Assembly (NCBI GenBank): GCA_958295835.1
Contig: OY282378.1
Span: 4,861,694 to 4,925,693 of the forward strand
Origin: an uncultured Gammaproteobacteria bacterium
Lineage (GTDB): Bacteria; Pseudomonadota; Gammaproteobacteria; HK1
Length of the DNA: 64,000 bases
Direction of reading: 5' to 3'
Shown here: one piece after another, positions 1 to 9,157 of the stretch
Layout: each line of letters starts with the position of its first letter
How positions within the stretch are numbered: the stretch's first letter is position 1
Notes under the pieces: model-generated
What the model was told of the DNA's origin: nothing
What the model saw: the letters and a program-made list of their open reading frames with translations, nothing else
The model's database searches: none
Program-made: the position numbers and the translations under genes

Positions 1-426
1 GTCCTCGCGCCCCTCGATGAGCGGCGCGCGCAGCAACCGCCCCCGCAGATCGTAGGTCCATGCGTGGTAGGGGCATTGAAAGTGCCGGGCATGGCCGCGC
101 CCGCCCGCGACCGGCATGCCGCGGTGCCGGCAGACGTTGGAGAGCACCCGCAACCGCCCGTCCCCGGCACGTACCACCAGCAGCGGCTCCCCCAGCAGAT
201 CGACCGTCCAGTAATCGCCCGGCGCCGCGGCCTCCTCGACGCGGCCGATGCAGACCCATTCCTTGCGGAACAGATCGTCGACTTCGAGCGCCAGGAACTC
301 CGGCGAGGTGTAGAAGCCGGCCGGCATGCCCCACGCCTGCCGGTGAGACCGGCCGAGACAGGCGCGCAACGCCTCCCGGACGCTCTCCACGGAATCCTCC
401 CCCGATGCGTATCCGGCTGCCCTCAT
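1..426 (-). CDS. Rieske-type ring-hydroxylating oxygenase, alpha subunit (N-terminal part only)
   Basis: The reverse strand reads from an ATG at 426 off the left edge, giving about 142 residues. A complete Rieske [2Fe-2S] motif is visible: CRHRG, then 16 residues from the first Cys-His pair, CPYHAW. This is the electron-entry domain of Rieske non-heme iron oxygenases, which hydroxylate or demethylate small organic substrates. The catalytic iron domain lies outside the window, so the substrate cannot be inferred. It follows the peptide-type ABC importer genes on the same strand after a 223-bp gap, so the imported compound may be its substrate; that is inference. Confidence 0.85.
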   Translation of the reverse strand, partial: MRAAGYASGEDSVESVREALRACLGRSHRQAWGMPAGFYTSPEFLALEVDDLFRKEWVCIGRVEEAAAPGDYWTVDLLGEPLLVVRAGDGRLRVLSNVCRHRGMPVAGGRGHARHFQCPYHAWTYDLRGRLLRAPLIEGRED

Positions 427-649
427 GTCCGCCTCTCCCGCCCTGCCCGGCAGCCCCCGCCGGCCGGCGTTCCGAAACACGATTTCACAAGACGATCCCG
501 CGGCGGTTGCGTCCGCCCGGACCAGCCGATCGCGGCGATTCCACGGGCGCCCCCCGGCCTGGCGGGAGCCCCGGCGTTGCGCCGGGCGGTTTGCCCTGCC
601 GCCGGTGGCGAACGATAGCACCCGCGGCCCACTTCTCCGGCTCCGCTGC

Positions 650-2350
650 CTACGCTCCGGGAGCGCGGGCCACCGTCGCCGCGCCGGCCCGGGCCGGCGG
701 CTCCAGGGTGTCCAGCCAGTCCGTCCTCAGGTCGGGGACCGACCTCAACAGGAGCGCCGTGTATGGATGGTGAGGCGGCGACAGCACGTCCCCCGTGGAG
801 CCGTACTCCACGACCTCGCCGTCCTGCATCACCGCAATGGTGTCGGCGACCCGCGCGATTGTCGAGATGTCGTGCGAGATGAACAGGTAGGCCACCTCCA
901 GCCGCTCCTGCAGGTCCCGCAGCAGATCGAGGATGGCGCGGGCGACCACCGTATCCAGCGCCGACGTGATCTCGTCACAGACGATCAGCCTCGGCTCCGC
1001 CGCCAGCGCACGGGCGAGGTTGACCCGCTGCCGTTCGCCGCCGGAGAGCTGCCTCGGGTATCGCGATGCGTAGCTCTCGGGCAGCTCCACCAGCGCCAGC
1101 AGCTCCCGTACCCGCCGTTCCGTCTCCGCCCCGTCCAGCCCGAAGTAGAAGGAGAGCGGACGACCCAGTATCTTCCCGACCCTGTGCCGCGGGTTCAGCG
1201 CCACGTCCGCCATCTGGAACGCGAACTGGATGGCCCGGAGCCGTTCCCGGTCCCGCTCGCCGATGCTGCCGCCGAGCTCGCGGCCCTGGAAGCTCACCCG
1301 GCCGGACCGCGCCGGCATCAGCCCGGTGATCACCCGCCCGAGCGTGGTCTTGCCGGAGCCGGATTCACCGATGATGCCCAGCGTGCGGGAGGCGAACGCC
1401 TCCAGGCTCACGTTGCGAAGCGCGAGATGTCCGCCGGATCGGCCATAGCCGGCGGTGACGCCGGACACCCGCAGCAGGGGCTCCGGTGCGCCCGTGCGGC
1501 CCGGATCCGGCGGCGCGCGCCCGGGCGGCGCCGCGGACGGCATCACGTGGGCTGCGCCGAGGAGCTGCCGGGTATACGCCTCCACCGGCCTGGCGATGAT
1601 GTCCTCGGTCGCGCCCGCCTCCACCATGGCGCCGTTCCGGAGCACCAGCACCTGGTCGGCGATCTGTGCGACCACGGCCAGATCATGGCTGACGTAGACG
1701 GCCGAGGCGCCCTTGCCCCGGATGAGCTTCCTGAACGCCAGCAGCACCTCGACCTGGGTGGTGACGTCCAGCGCGGTCGTCGGCTCGTCGAGTATGAGCA
1801 GCCGGGGATCGCAGATCATCGCCATGGCCGCCATCATGCGCTGGAGCTGGCCTCCGCTGACCTGGTGCGGATAACGGCGTCCGATGGTCTCCGGCTCGGG
1901 CAGATCCAGCTCCCCGAAGAGCGCCACCGCCTTCGCCCGCGCCTCTTCCCCGGACAACAGGCCCTTCATCACCGGCGCTTCCGTCACCTGCCGGCCGAGG
2001 GTGAGCGCGCCGTTGAAGGCGGCGGCGGCGCTTTGCGCGACATAGGCCACGTCCCGGCCACGTATCGCCCGGCGCTCGGGCAGGGACAGATCGAGGATCG
2101 GGCGGTCCCCGAGACGCACGCTGCCGCCGGCGATCTCGCATCCGGGACGGGCGTAGCCCATGCACGCCAGGGAGATCGTCGTCTTGCCCGATCCGGACTC
2201 GCCGATCAGGGCGATCACCTCGCCGGCCCGGACCTCGAAGGAGACACCCTCCACGATGGACACCGCCCTCCCCCCGCGGGACCTCGCGACGACGGACAGG
2301 CCCCGGACCTCCAGCAGGGGCGGCGGCCCACCCCGGACCTCCCGTCCCAT
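650..2350 (-). CDS. Dipeptide/oligopeptide-type ABC transporter, double ATP-binding protein (DppD-DppF fusion)
   Basis: This 566-residue protein carries two complete ABC ATPase domains in tandem. The N-terminal half has Walker [10 protein letters not shown], signature VSGGQLQR and Walker [13 protein letters not shown]. The C-terminal half has [17 protein letters not shown] and [12 protein letters not shown]. In most bacteria the two ATPases are separate DppD and DppF/OppF proteins; fused versions of about 550 residues are common. It would power uptake through the two permeases encoded just upstream. The ATG at 2350 overlaps the permease stop (TGATG), which indicates translational coupling. 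The minus-strand frame extends further upstream, but the homology begins at this start. Confidence 0.93.
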   Translation of the reverse strand: MGREVRGGPPPLLEVRGLSVVARSRGGRAVSIVEGVSFEVRAGEVIALIGESGSGKTTISLACMGYARPGCEIAGGSVRLGDRPILDLSLPERRAIRGRDVAYVAQSAAAAFNGALTLGRQVTEAPVMKGLLSGEEARAKAVALFGELDLPEPETIGRRYPHQVSGGQLQRMMAAMAMICDPRLLILDEPTTALDVTTQVEVLLAFRKLIRGKGASAVYVSHDLAVVAQIADQVLVLRNGAMVEAGATEDIIARPVEAYTRQLLGAAHVMPSAAPPGRAPPDPGRTGAPEPLLRVSGVTAGYGRSGGHLALRNVSLEAFASRTLGIIGESGSGKTTLGRVITGLMPARSGRVSFQGRELGGSIGERDRERLRAIQFAFQMADVALNPRHRVGKILGRPLSFYFGLDGAETERRVRELLALVELPESYASRYPRQLSGGERQRVNLARALAAEPRLIVCDEITSALDTVVARAILDLLRDLQERLEVAYLFISHDISTIARVADTIAVMQDGEVVEYGSTGDVLSPPHHPYTALLLRSVPDLRTDWLDTLEPPARAGAATVARAPGA

Positions 2351-3213
2351 CACAGCTCCTCCGGCAGCGCAGCATCCGTGGTCTTGAGAAACCAGTCGAC
2401 CAGCATGTTGACGGAGACCGTGACCAGGGCGATGCACAGGGCCGGGAAGATCGGCGCATAGGAGCCGTAGAGCAGCCCTTGCATGTTCTCCTTCACCATG
2501 ACCCCCAGGTCGGCGTGGGGGGGCTGCACGCCCAGCCCGAGGAAGCTCAGGGCCGAGATGAACAGGATGGCGTAGGTGAAGCGGATCCCGAACTCCGCCG
2601 CCAGCGGCGCGAGGGCGTTCGGCAGCAGCTCGTGCCACATGATCCAGCCGAGCCCCTCGCCCCGCACCCGGGCCGCCTCGATGTAGTCCTGCACCACGAT
2701 GTCCATGCCCAGCGCCCGGGCCACCCGGAACACCCGCGTCGCGTCGATCAGGGCAACGGTCACGATCAGCACCGCGAAGGTCGAGCCCAGCCCCGAGATC
2801 ACGATGAGCGCGATCATGATGGCCGGGAACGAGATCAGCGCATCCACCACCCGACTCAGGATCGCATCCGTCCAGCCTCCCCGGACCGCCGCGAGGAACC
2901 CCGCCGCGGACCCGATGAGGAAGGCCAGGGCGGAGATGGCCAGCGCCAGGCCCAGGGTCACCCGCGCTCCGTAGATCAGGCGCGAGGCGAGGTCGCGCCC
3001 GAGGAAGTCGCCGCCGAGCAGCAGCGCCCCACCGGGTGGCACGAAGCTGTCGTCGGTGAGGATCGCGCTCTCGTCGTGCGGCGCCAGCCACGGGGCGACG
3101 CAGGCGGCGGCCGCGAAACACGCGACGATGCCCAGGCAGACGGCGGCAGGGATCGTGAGCTGCGAAGCGAGCTCGACGAGAGGATGCGCATCCGGCCGTT
3201 CCGTCCCGCTCAC
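2350..3213 (-). CDS. Peptide/nickel-type ABC transporter permease (DppC/OppC family)
   Basis: This 287-residue inner-membrane permease has an N-terminal hydrophobic segment followed by the short periplasmic region typical of DppC (GDFLGRDLASRLIYGAR). The EAA-type cytoplasmic loop reads EAARVRGEGLGWIMWHELLPN. It forms the channel with the next-upstream permease. Its start overlaps the upstream permease stop by 4 bp, and its stop overlaps the ATPase start, so the three genes are a tightly coupled operon. The substrate is not decidable from the permease. Confidence 0.92.
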   Translation of the reverse strand: MSGTERPDAHPLVELASQLTIPAAVCLGIVACFAAAACVAPWLAPHDESAILTDDSFVPPGGALLLGGDFLGRDLASRLIYGARVTLGLALAISALAFLIGSAAGFLAAVRGGWTDAILSRVVDALISFPAIMIALIVISGLGSTFAVLIVTVALIDATRVFRVARALGMDIVVQDYIEAARVRGEGLGWIMWHELLPNALAPLAAEFGIRFTYAILFISALSFLGLGVQPPHADLGVMVKENMQGLLYGSYAPIFPALCIALVTVSVNMLVDWFLKTTDAALPEEL

Positions 3214-4181
3214 CTCGGATACCTCAGCCGCGGGTTGGCGACGATGGCGACGACGTCCGCCAGCAGGTTCAGAACCACGTACACGCTGCAGAAGATCATG
3301 GCGCAGGCCTGCACGACCGGAACGTCCCGGGTCGTCACCGCCTCGACCATCAGCCGGCCCAGGCCCGCGATGTTGAACAGCGTCTCGATCACCACGATCC
3401 CGGAGATCAGGAAGGCGAGGTTCAACGCCACCACGTTGGCGATGGGCGCCAGTGCGTTCGGCAGCGCGTGCACCACCAGCAGGCGCCAGCGGCCTGCCCC
3501 CTTGAGGATAGCCATCTCGATGGCCGGGGTGGCGAGGATGTTGATGACCGCGGTGCGGGTCATGCGGATCATGTGGGCGAGCACGGTGAACAGGAGCACG
3601 GCCACCGGCAGCGTCAGCATCCGGGCGACCACCACCGGATCCTGCCCGGGCCTGAGGTTGGCGATGGCCGGCAACCAGCCCAGGTGGACCGCGAAGATGG
3701 TCACCAGCACGATGGCCACGAGGAAGTCCGGCACCGAGATCAGGGTCAGGGAGACGGTGGAGATGGCCCGGTCCACCGCCCCGTTGGGCTTCAGGGCGCA
3801 GAGCAGTCCCAGCCCGACGGCCAGGGGCACCGCCAGGGCGGCGGTGACCCCTGCCAGCAGCATGGTGTTCACGATGCGCTCGCCGATCATGTCGGCGATG
3901 TCCGCGCTGTTCGCCAGGGACGTGCCCAGACGCCCGGCGAGCAGGTTCCCCATCCAGGTGAAGTAGCGCAGGTGGGCCGGCTCGTCCAGGCCCAGGCGCT
4001 CACGCACGTTGGCGATGAGCTCCGGCGTGGCGCCCTGCCCGAGGATGGCCCGCGCCACGTCGCCGGGAAGCACCTCGGTGGCGACGAAGACCAGGGCCGA
4101 GACGACCAGCAGGACGAGCACGCCCAGCACCAGCCGCCGGGCGACCAGGATCGTCAGCGACACGGCCGCTCTTCCGCCCAC
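3210..4181 (-). CDS. Peptide/nickel-type ABC transporter permease (DppB/OppB family)
   Basis: This 323-residue membrane protein begins with the family's first helix (RRLVLGVLVLLVVSALVF) and the conserved LPGDVARAILGQGATPE segment. The later loop with EMAILKGAGRWRLL and HALPNALAPI is the EAA motif that contacts the ATPase. It is the first permease of the operon and lies 24 bp downstream of the binding-protein gene. It overlaps the second permease by 4 bp. Confidence 0.92.
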   Translation of the reverse strand: MGGRAAVSLTILVARRLVLGVLVLLVVSALVFVATEVLPGDVARAILGQGATPELIANVRERLGLDEPAHLRYFTWMGNLLAGRLGTSLANSADIADMIGERIVNTMLLAGVTAALAVPLAVGLGLLCALKPNGAVDRAISTVSLTLISVPDFLVAIVLVTIFAVHLGWLPAIANLRPGQDPVVVARMLTLPVAVLLFTVLAHMIRMTRTAVINILATPAIEMAILKGAGRWRLLVVHALPNALAPIANVVALNLAFLISGIVVIETLFNIAGLGRLMVEAVTTRDVPVVQACAMIFCSVYVVLNLLADVVAIVANPRLRYPR

Positions 4182-4205
4182 TCCAGCGGACGGTACCGGC
4201 CGGCT

Positions 4206-5795
4206 TTAGCCGTCGATCCAGACCGTCCTGGCGAACTGGTAGAACCCGAGCGGCCCCGAGGGATGGGCGCCGATCCCCCGGACGTCGGGCGCCTTGGCGT
4301 CGAGGATGTCGCGAAACGCCAGGGTGACGTGGCCGCCGTCATCGTGGAGCATGCGCTGCATCTCGCAGTACATCGCCTTGCGTTTCTCGAAGTCCACCGT
4401 GGAGCGCGCTTCCAGCAGGAGCCGGTCGAAGCGCTCGTCCGCGTACCTGGTCTCGTTCCAGTCGCTGCCGCTCTTGAACGCGATAGAGAACATCAGGTCG
4501 GGCACCGGGCGCATGTCCCATCCCGAAGCGCTCAGGGGCTTCTGGATCCACACCGAGGACCAGTAGGTGTCGGCCGGCGGCTGGATCAGGTTGAGGTTGA
4601 TCCCCGCCGCCGCCGCGGTCTGCTGGACGACCTGGCAGGCCGCCAGCGTGCCCGCCCCGGGCACGTCGGAGGCGTAGAAGTCCACCGGGACGTTCTCGAG
4701 GCCGGCCTTCCTGACGTGGTGACGCGCCTTGTCCGGGTCGTACGTGCGCTGCGCGATGTCGCCGCAGAAATAGGGGTCCGCCGGCGAGATGGGGTGGTCG
4801 TTGCCCACGCTGCCGTAGCCCTTGAGCACGTTCCTCACGATCTTCTCGCGGTCCACGGCGTACTTCATCGCCATGCGGAAGTCCGCGCTGCTGGTGGGCT
4901 CGCGGTCGACCATCATCGCGAGATTGATGAACGCGCCGCTCGGGGTCCTGATCAGATCCGCCTTCTTGCTGCGCTCGATCAGGTCGACCGCCTTCGGGTC
5001 CAGCTCCAGCATCACGTTGATGTCGCCGGAGAGCAGCGCGTTCACCCGTGCGGTGATGTCGCCGATGCCGATGACCTCGATCTCGTCCACCCAGGGCCCG
5101 TCCGACCTCCAGTAGCTGTCGTTGCGCTCGAACACGTAGCGCGAGCCCGACTTCCATTCCCTGACCTTGAAGGGGCCGGTGCCGATCGTCGTGCTCACGA
5201 AGTCCTCGTAACCGTTGCGGCTGATCTGGACTCGCGTGTCGGACAGCACGATGGGGAAGTCGGCGTTCGGCGCGGACAGCTTGAAGCGGACCACGTGGTC
5301 GCCGTCCTTCTTCATCTCCGCGATCTGGCCCATGTATCCCTTGGCGGGCGATTCGGAGCCTTCGCGGGTATGCCGGCTGCACGAATAGATGACGTCGTCG
5401 GCGGTGAACAGCGCCCCGTCATGCCACTCCACGTCCTTGCGCAGATGGAAGATCCACTCTCCGGCGTCCGCTCCGCTCTCCCAGGATTCCGCCAGCCACG
5501 GCACCGGCTTCAGGTCCGGACCCCGATTGACGAGGCCGTCGTAGACGGAAAAGCCCATGAGGATGTTGGCCGTCGAGTAGTACCTCGTCGGGTCCAGCGA
5601 ATCCCTGGTCTGGGCCGCCTCGACCCCGACCGTGATCTTGCCGCCCTTCTTCGGCTCGGCGGCGTGGGCGGCGCCGGCCAGCAGCACGGGCATGGTCCCG
5701 GCGGCGGCGCCGAGGGCGCCCATGCGGTGGATGAACTCGCGTCGGGACAGCAGACCGCCGTGCAGTGCCTTCAGAAGTGTTTCTCTCGTCGACAT
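4206..5795 (-). CDS. Peptide-type ABC transporter substrate-binding protein (SBP family 5), Tat-exported
   Basis: This 529-residue periplasmic binding protein is the first gene of the importer operon. The ATG at 5795 is preceded by GAGGAAAAGG. The N-terminus holds a twin-arginine signal (SRREFIHRMGALGAAAG) with an Ala-rich h-region and a likely cut after AHA, so it is probably exported folded by Tat; a tatABC operon lies at 49.2-51.0 kb. Family features include the ladder DPTRYYSTANILMGFSVYDGL, then LAESWESG and WIFHLRKDVEWHDG. The frame continues upstream to 6299, but no signal sequence would then be placed correctly. Family 5 proteins bind peptides, nickel, opines or other compounds. Confidence 0.92.
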   Translation of the reverse strand: MSTRETLLKALHGGLLSRREFIHRMGALGAAAGTMPVLLAGAAHAAEPKKGGKITVGVEAAQTRDSLDPTRYYSTANILMGFSVYDGLVNRGPDLKPVPWLAESWESGADAGEWIFHLRKDVEWHDGALFTADDVIYSCSRHTREGSESPAKGYMGQIAEMKKDGDHVVRFKLSAPNADFPIVLSDTRVQISRNGYEDFVSTTIGTGPFKVREWKSGSRYVFERNDSYWRSDGPWVDEIEVIGIGDITARVNALLSGDINVMLELDPKAVDLIERSKKADLIRTPSGAFINLAMMVDREPTSSADFRMAMKYAVDREKIVRNVLKGYGSVGNDHPISPADPYFCGDIAQRTYDPDKARHHVRKAGLENVPVDFYASDVPGAGTLAACQVVQQTAAAAGINLNLIQPPADTYWSSVWIQKPLSASGWDMRPVPDLMFSIAFKSGSDWNETRYADERFDRLLLEARSTVDFEKRKAMYCEMQRMLHDDGGHVTLAFRDILDAKAPDVRGIGAHPSGPLGFYQFARTVWIDG

Positions 5796-6045
5796 GATCC
5801 TTTTCCTCGGATGGGCTTCTCGGATGGTGTTTCCGTCAGTGTTTCCGTTCGGCCCGAAGGACTCCGGATCGCAGGCGGATCGAGCAGGCCGCAGGTGGGG
5901 AACGTGCGCGACGCGCGTACCGGAGGCCACTCCCCGGGGACGGTCGGAAACCGTGTCGCTGCCGGATAGTGTACGCAGATCGATCGCCCACTGACCAACC
6001 CGCCAGCGCGCTATCATTCCCCGACGTGACTTGCAGGAGCGGAGC

Positions 6046-6912
6046 ATGGACGCCAGGATGGACGACGCAGCCGGGAAGCCCGCGATCGACGCCGCCCACA
6101 TGGTGGATCTCGCCCGCTGCCCGATCGCCGGCCCCGATTCCGCCGCCGGCGCCGCGTTCAGGCAGGCCTGCCGGGAACGCTTCCTCGAAGACGGGCTCTG
6201 CATGCTGCCGGGCTTCATCCGCCCGGACGCGCTGGAAGTCCTGGCCCGGGAGGCGGAGGGATCCACCCGGGACGCTTGGTTCTGCCGCAACACCCACAAC
6301 GTCTACCTCACGAATCATGATCCCGGCACACCGGCGGACGGCGTGGCCGGACGGAAGGAGCGGACCTTCGTGGGCTCGGTGCCCTACGACCGAATCGGGG
6401 AAGATTCCTCGCTACGGCGCCTGTACCTGTGGGATCCCCTGAAGGACTTCGTCGGCGCGGTGCTGGGCAAGGAGCGGCTCTACCGCTTCGCGGATCCCCT
6501 GGGCGCGTGTTCCATGAACGTCTTCGTCGACGGCGGTGAGCACGGATGGCATTTCGACGAATCGGAGTTCACGGTCACGTTGATGCTGCGATCGCCGGAG
6601 TCGGGGGGCTCTTTCGAGTACGTGCCGCGGATCCGGGGGCGCCGGGACGAGAAGGCGATTGTCGGCGCGGTGCTGGACGGCGACCGCGGCAGCGTGATCG
6701 AGCTGCCGTTCACGGCGGGCACCCTGCTCATCTTCGGTGGCCGGCAGACGCTGCACCGGGTGACCCGGGTGCGCGGCGCCCGGCCTCGCCTGGTGCCCGT
6801 ACTCTGCTACGGCGAACGGCCCGGGCTCGAGAACAGCGAAGCCGTGCGCAAGCTGTTCTGGGGCCGCACGGGAACTGAACGCGACCCCGACCGCTGCCGG
6901 GCCGAGGCTTGA
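6046..6912 (+). CDS. Fe(II)/2-oxoglutarate-dependent oxygenase, HalD/ArpA-like
   Basis: This protein of 288 residues starts at the ATG at 6046, preceded by GCAGGAGCGGAG; a TTG at 6031 in frame is less likely. The iron site is visible: HFD inside HGWHFDESEF, a distal His in RQTLHRV, and an Arg in RPRLVPVLCYGERPG for 2-oxoglutarate. The surrounding block FTVTLMLRSPESGGSFEYVP resembles the family that contains amino-acid hydroxylases and the HalD/BesD halogenases. Halogenases replace the carboxylate of the HxD triad by Gly; here the Asp is present, so hydroxylation is the expected chemistry. It is transcribed divergently from the ABC importer, 250 bp away. Confidence 0.78.
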   Translation: MDARMDDAAGKPAIDAAHMVDLARCPIAGPDSAAGAAFRQACRERFLEDGLCMLPGFIRPDALEVLAREAEGSTRDAWFCRNTHNVYLTNHDPGTPADGVAGRKERTFVGSVPYDRIGEDSSLRRLYLWDPLKDFVGAVLGKERLYRFADPLGACSMNVFVDGGEHGWHFDESEFTVTLMLRSPESGGSFEYVPRIRGRRDEKAIVGAVLDGDRGSVIELPFTAGTLLIFGGRQTLHRVTRVRGARPRLVPVLCYGERPGLENSEAVRKLFWGRTGTERDPDRCRAEA

Positions 6913-7058
6913 TGGTCACGATCGCCCGAGGCGATTCCGATGCCGCAATGCGCGGCGCCCCTCGGGTCCCCAGGCGATGCGCGTAACAGGAAGGCGCGCA
7001 TGACACCCTTGGAGCGTGAGCATCCGGCTCGGCCGGATCATGCATCGACAGGAAAACA

Positions 7059-8546
7059 ATGAGCGACACGACGACATCCGCGGACCTCGACGCACGCAAG
7101 CGCGCCCTGCTCGAAGCGTTTCGCCGCTTCCTCCCCCAAGCCTCCGTGCTCCACACCGAGGAGGCGCTGAAGCCCTACGAATGCGACGGGCTCACCGCGT
7201 ACCGGCAGGTGCCCCTCGTCGCGGTGCTTCCCGAGACGGTCGGGCAGGTGCAGGAGGTGATGCGCACCTGCTCGCGCCTCGGCGTGCCGGTGGTCGCGCG
7301 GGGGGCGGGCACGGGGCTCTCGGGCGGCGCCCTGCCGCTGGCCGGCGGGGTCCTGCTGAGCCTCGCGAAGCTCAACCGGATCCTGGAGGTGGATACGGTC
7401 AACCGCGTGGCGCGGGTGCAGCCGGGGGTGCGCAACCTCGCGATCTCCGAGCACGTCGCGCCGCTCGGGCTCTACTACGCGCCGGACCCCTCCTCGCAGA
7501 TCGCGTGCAGCATCGGCGGCAACGTCGCGGAGAACGCGGGGGGGCTCCACTGCCTGAAGTACGGCCTCACCGTGCACAACGTCCTGGAGCTCACCGTGAT
7601 CACCGTGGACGGGGAGCGCATGACCATCGGCAGCGGCGCCCTCGACGCCCCCGGCTACGATCTGCTGGCGCTGATGACCGGCTCGGAAGGGCTGCTCGGA
7701 GTGGTGGTCGAGGTCAGGGTGAAGCTCCTGCCGAAGCCCGCCTGCGCGAGGGTGCTGCTCGCGGCGTTCGAGGACGTGGAGAGCGCCGGCGCGGCGGTGG
7801 GCGCGATCATCGCCGGGGGCGTCCTCCCCGCCGGACTGGAGATGATGGACAACTTCGCCATCCGCGCCACCGACGACTTCTGCGGCGCGGGCTATCCGAC
7901 CGATGCCGCCGCTATCCTGCTCTGCGAGCTCGACGGCATCGAGGCGGAGGTCGAGGACCGGATCGCGGAGGTGGGCGAGGTGCTCCACCGCTGCGGGGCG
8001 ACCGAAGTGCGGGTGGCGCGCGACGAGGCCGAACGCGCGCGCTTCTGGGCCGGGCGCAAGGCCGCCTTCCCCGCCGCCGGCCGGCTCTCGCCGGACTACC
8101 TCTGCATGGACGGCACCATCCCGCGGCGCGAATTGCCGGCGGTGCTCAACCGCATGAAGGCGCTCTCCGAGGAATCGGGCCTGCGGATCATGAATGTGTT
8201 CCACGCCGGCGACGGCAACCTGCATCCGCTGATCCTCTACGACGCGAACGCGCCGGACGAGCTCGAGACGGCCGAGCGTGTCGGTGCACGGATCCTCGAA
8301 TTGTGCGTCGAGGTCGGGGGGACGATCACCGGCGAGCACGGGGTGGGGGTGGAGAAGATCGACCAGATGTGCGTGCAGTTCGCATCCCCGGAGCTTGCGC
8401 AGTTCCACGCCGTGAAGGGCGCGTTCGACCCGCACGGGCTGCTCAACCCCGGCAAGGCGGTGCCGACCTTGCAGCGCTGCGCCGAGTTCGGCGCCATGCA
8501 CGTGCACGGCGGCCGGCTGCCGTTCGCGGAGATCGAGCGGTTCTGA
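7059..8546 (+). CDS. glcD: Glycolate oxidase FAD-binding subunit GlcD
   Basis: This 495-residue flavoprotein oxidises glycolate to glyoxylate together with GlcE and GlcF. The PCMH-type FAD domain is clear: VVARGAGTGLSGGALPLAGG, then GGNVAENAGGLHCLKYG and GSEGLLGVVVEVRVKLLP. The C-terminal domain contains NVFHAGDGNLHPLILYD, EHGVGVEKI and the end motif FDPHGLLNPGKAVP. Length and motifs fit GlcD fully. GlcE and GlcF normally follow directly; here they lie 12.7 kb downstream, beyond an unrelated cluster. Confidence 0.95.
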   Translation: MSDTTTSADLDARKRALLEAFRRFLPQASVLHTEEALKPYECDGLTAYRQVPLVAVLPETVGQVQEVMRTCSRLGVPVVARGAGTGLSGGALPLAGGVLLSLAKLNRILEVDTVNRVARVQPGVRNLAISEHVAPLGLYYAPDPSSQIACSIGGNVAENAGGLHCLKYGLTVHNVLELTVITVDGERMTIGSGALDAPGYDLLALMTGSEGLLGVVVEVRVKLLPKPACARVLLAAFEDVESAGAAVGAIIAGGVLPAGLEMMDNFAIRATDDFCGAGYPTDAAAILLCELDGIEAEVEDRIAEVGEVLHRCGATEVRVARDEAERARFWAGRKAAFPAAGRLSPDYLCMDGTIPRRELPAVLNRMKALSEESGLRIMNVFHAGDGNLHPLILYDANAPDELETAERVGARILELCVEVGGTITGEHGVGVEKIDQMCVQFASPELAQFHAVKGAFDPHGLLNPGKAVPTLQRCAEFGAMHVHGGRLPFAEIERF

Positions 8547-8704
8547 ACGAATCCGGCGAGCCCGATGGGTAAATGGATGGTAAGGCATCATGTAGGATTC
8601 CCCCGGCCCCGTTCCGCGCGGGCTCGACACCGCCTCCGCAATGGACGACCGACGGGCGGGAGGCGGAAGGCGCAAACCCGTTTCCATCGAAAGGGAGAAC
8701 GAGC

Positions 8705-8995
8705 ATGGACATCGACCTCTCCTCCGTGGCCGCACGCAACGAGGCGATCGTCTTCACCGACCTCGACGACACCGTCGTGATGATGGACGTCGACGAGGGG
8801 CAGTACTACGAGCTCGATCCGATCGGGGCGAGAATCTGGACCTTGATCGAGGCCGCCCGGCCCGTGGCCGAGATCTGCGACGCGCTGGCGGGCGAGTACG
8901 ACGTCGATCCCGACACCTGCCGCCACGACACGCTGGAATTCCTGCAAACGGCAAGCGAGTACCGGCTCGTCCGGGTGCAGCCCGCCGGAGCGTGA
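8705..8995 (+). CDS. PqqD-like RiPP recognition protein (lasso B1-like)
   Basis: This 96-residue protein has the PqqD/RRE fold signature: a beta-rich N-terminus (EAIVFTDLDDTVVMMDVDEGQYYELD), the hinge PIGARIWTLIE, then helices with ICDALAGEYDVDPDTCRHDTLEFL. Such domains bind leader peptides and deliver precursors to modifying enzymes; in lasso systems this role is called B1. The start at 8705 has AAAGGGAG upstream. It is the first gene of the inserted block between glcD and glcE. PqqD-like proteins also occur in exopolysaccharide clusters with HprK-like kinases, so the RiPP role depends on the two peptide genes at 13.7-14.4 kb. Confidence 0.82.
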   Translation: MDIDLSSVAARNEAIVFTDLDDTVVMMDVDEGQYYELDPIGARIWTLIEAARPVAEICDALAGEYDVDPDTCRHDTLEFLQTASEYRLVRVQPAGA

Positions 8996-9157
8996 AAGAG
9001 GCGCGAGTCCGGCCTCCGGCCGCGGCCTCGTCGAAGGGGACCGATGCCCCCGAGCAGGACGGCGAATCCCGCGTGAGCCACCCTGCTCCCGGCGCGGCGG
9101 GTAGGTCCGGCGTTGGCGAAAGGCAGCGGGTTCCTCCTGTCCGGTACCGGTCCTGAC

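Noticed and set aside
3468-5969. 833-residue plus-strand open frame
   Set aside because: It lies antisense to the permease and binding-protein genes, has a composition of random GC-rich antisense (runs of His, Gly, Arg, Val) and no domain.
6046-6912. Radical halogenase
   Set aside because: The iron-binding H-x-D still has its Asp; halogenases of this fold have Gly or Ala there.
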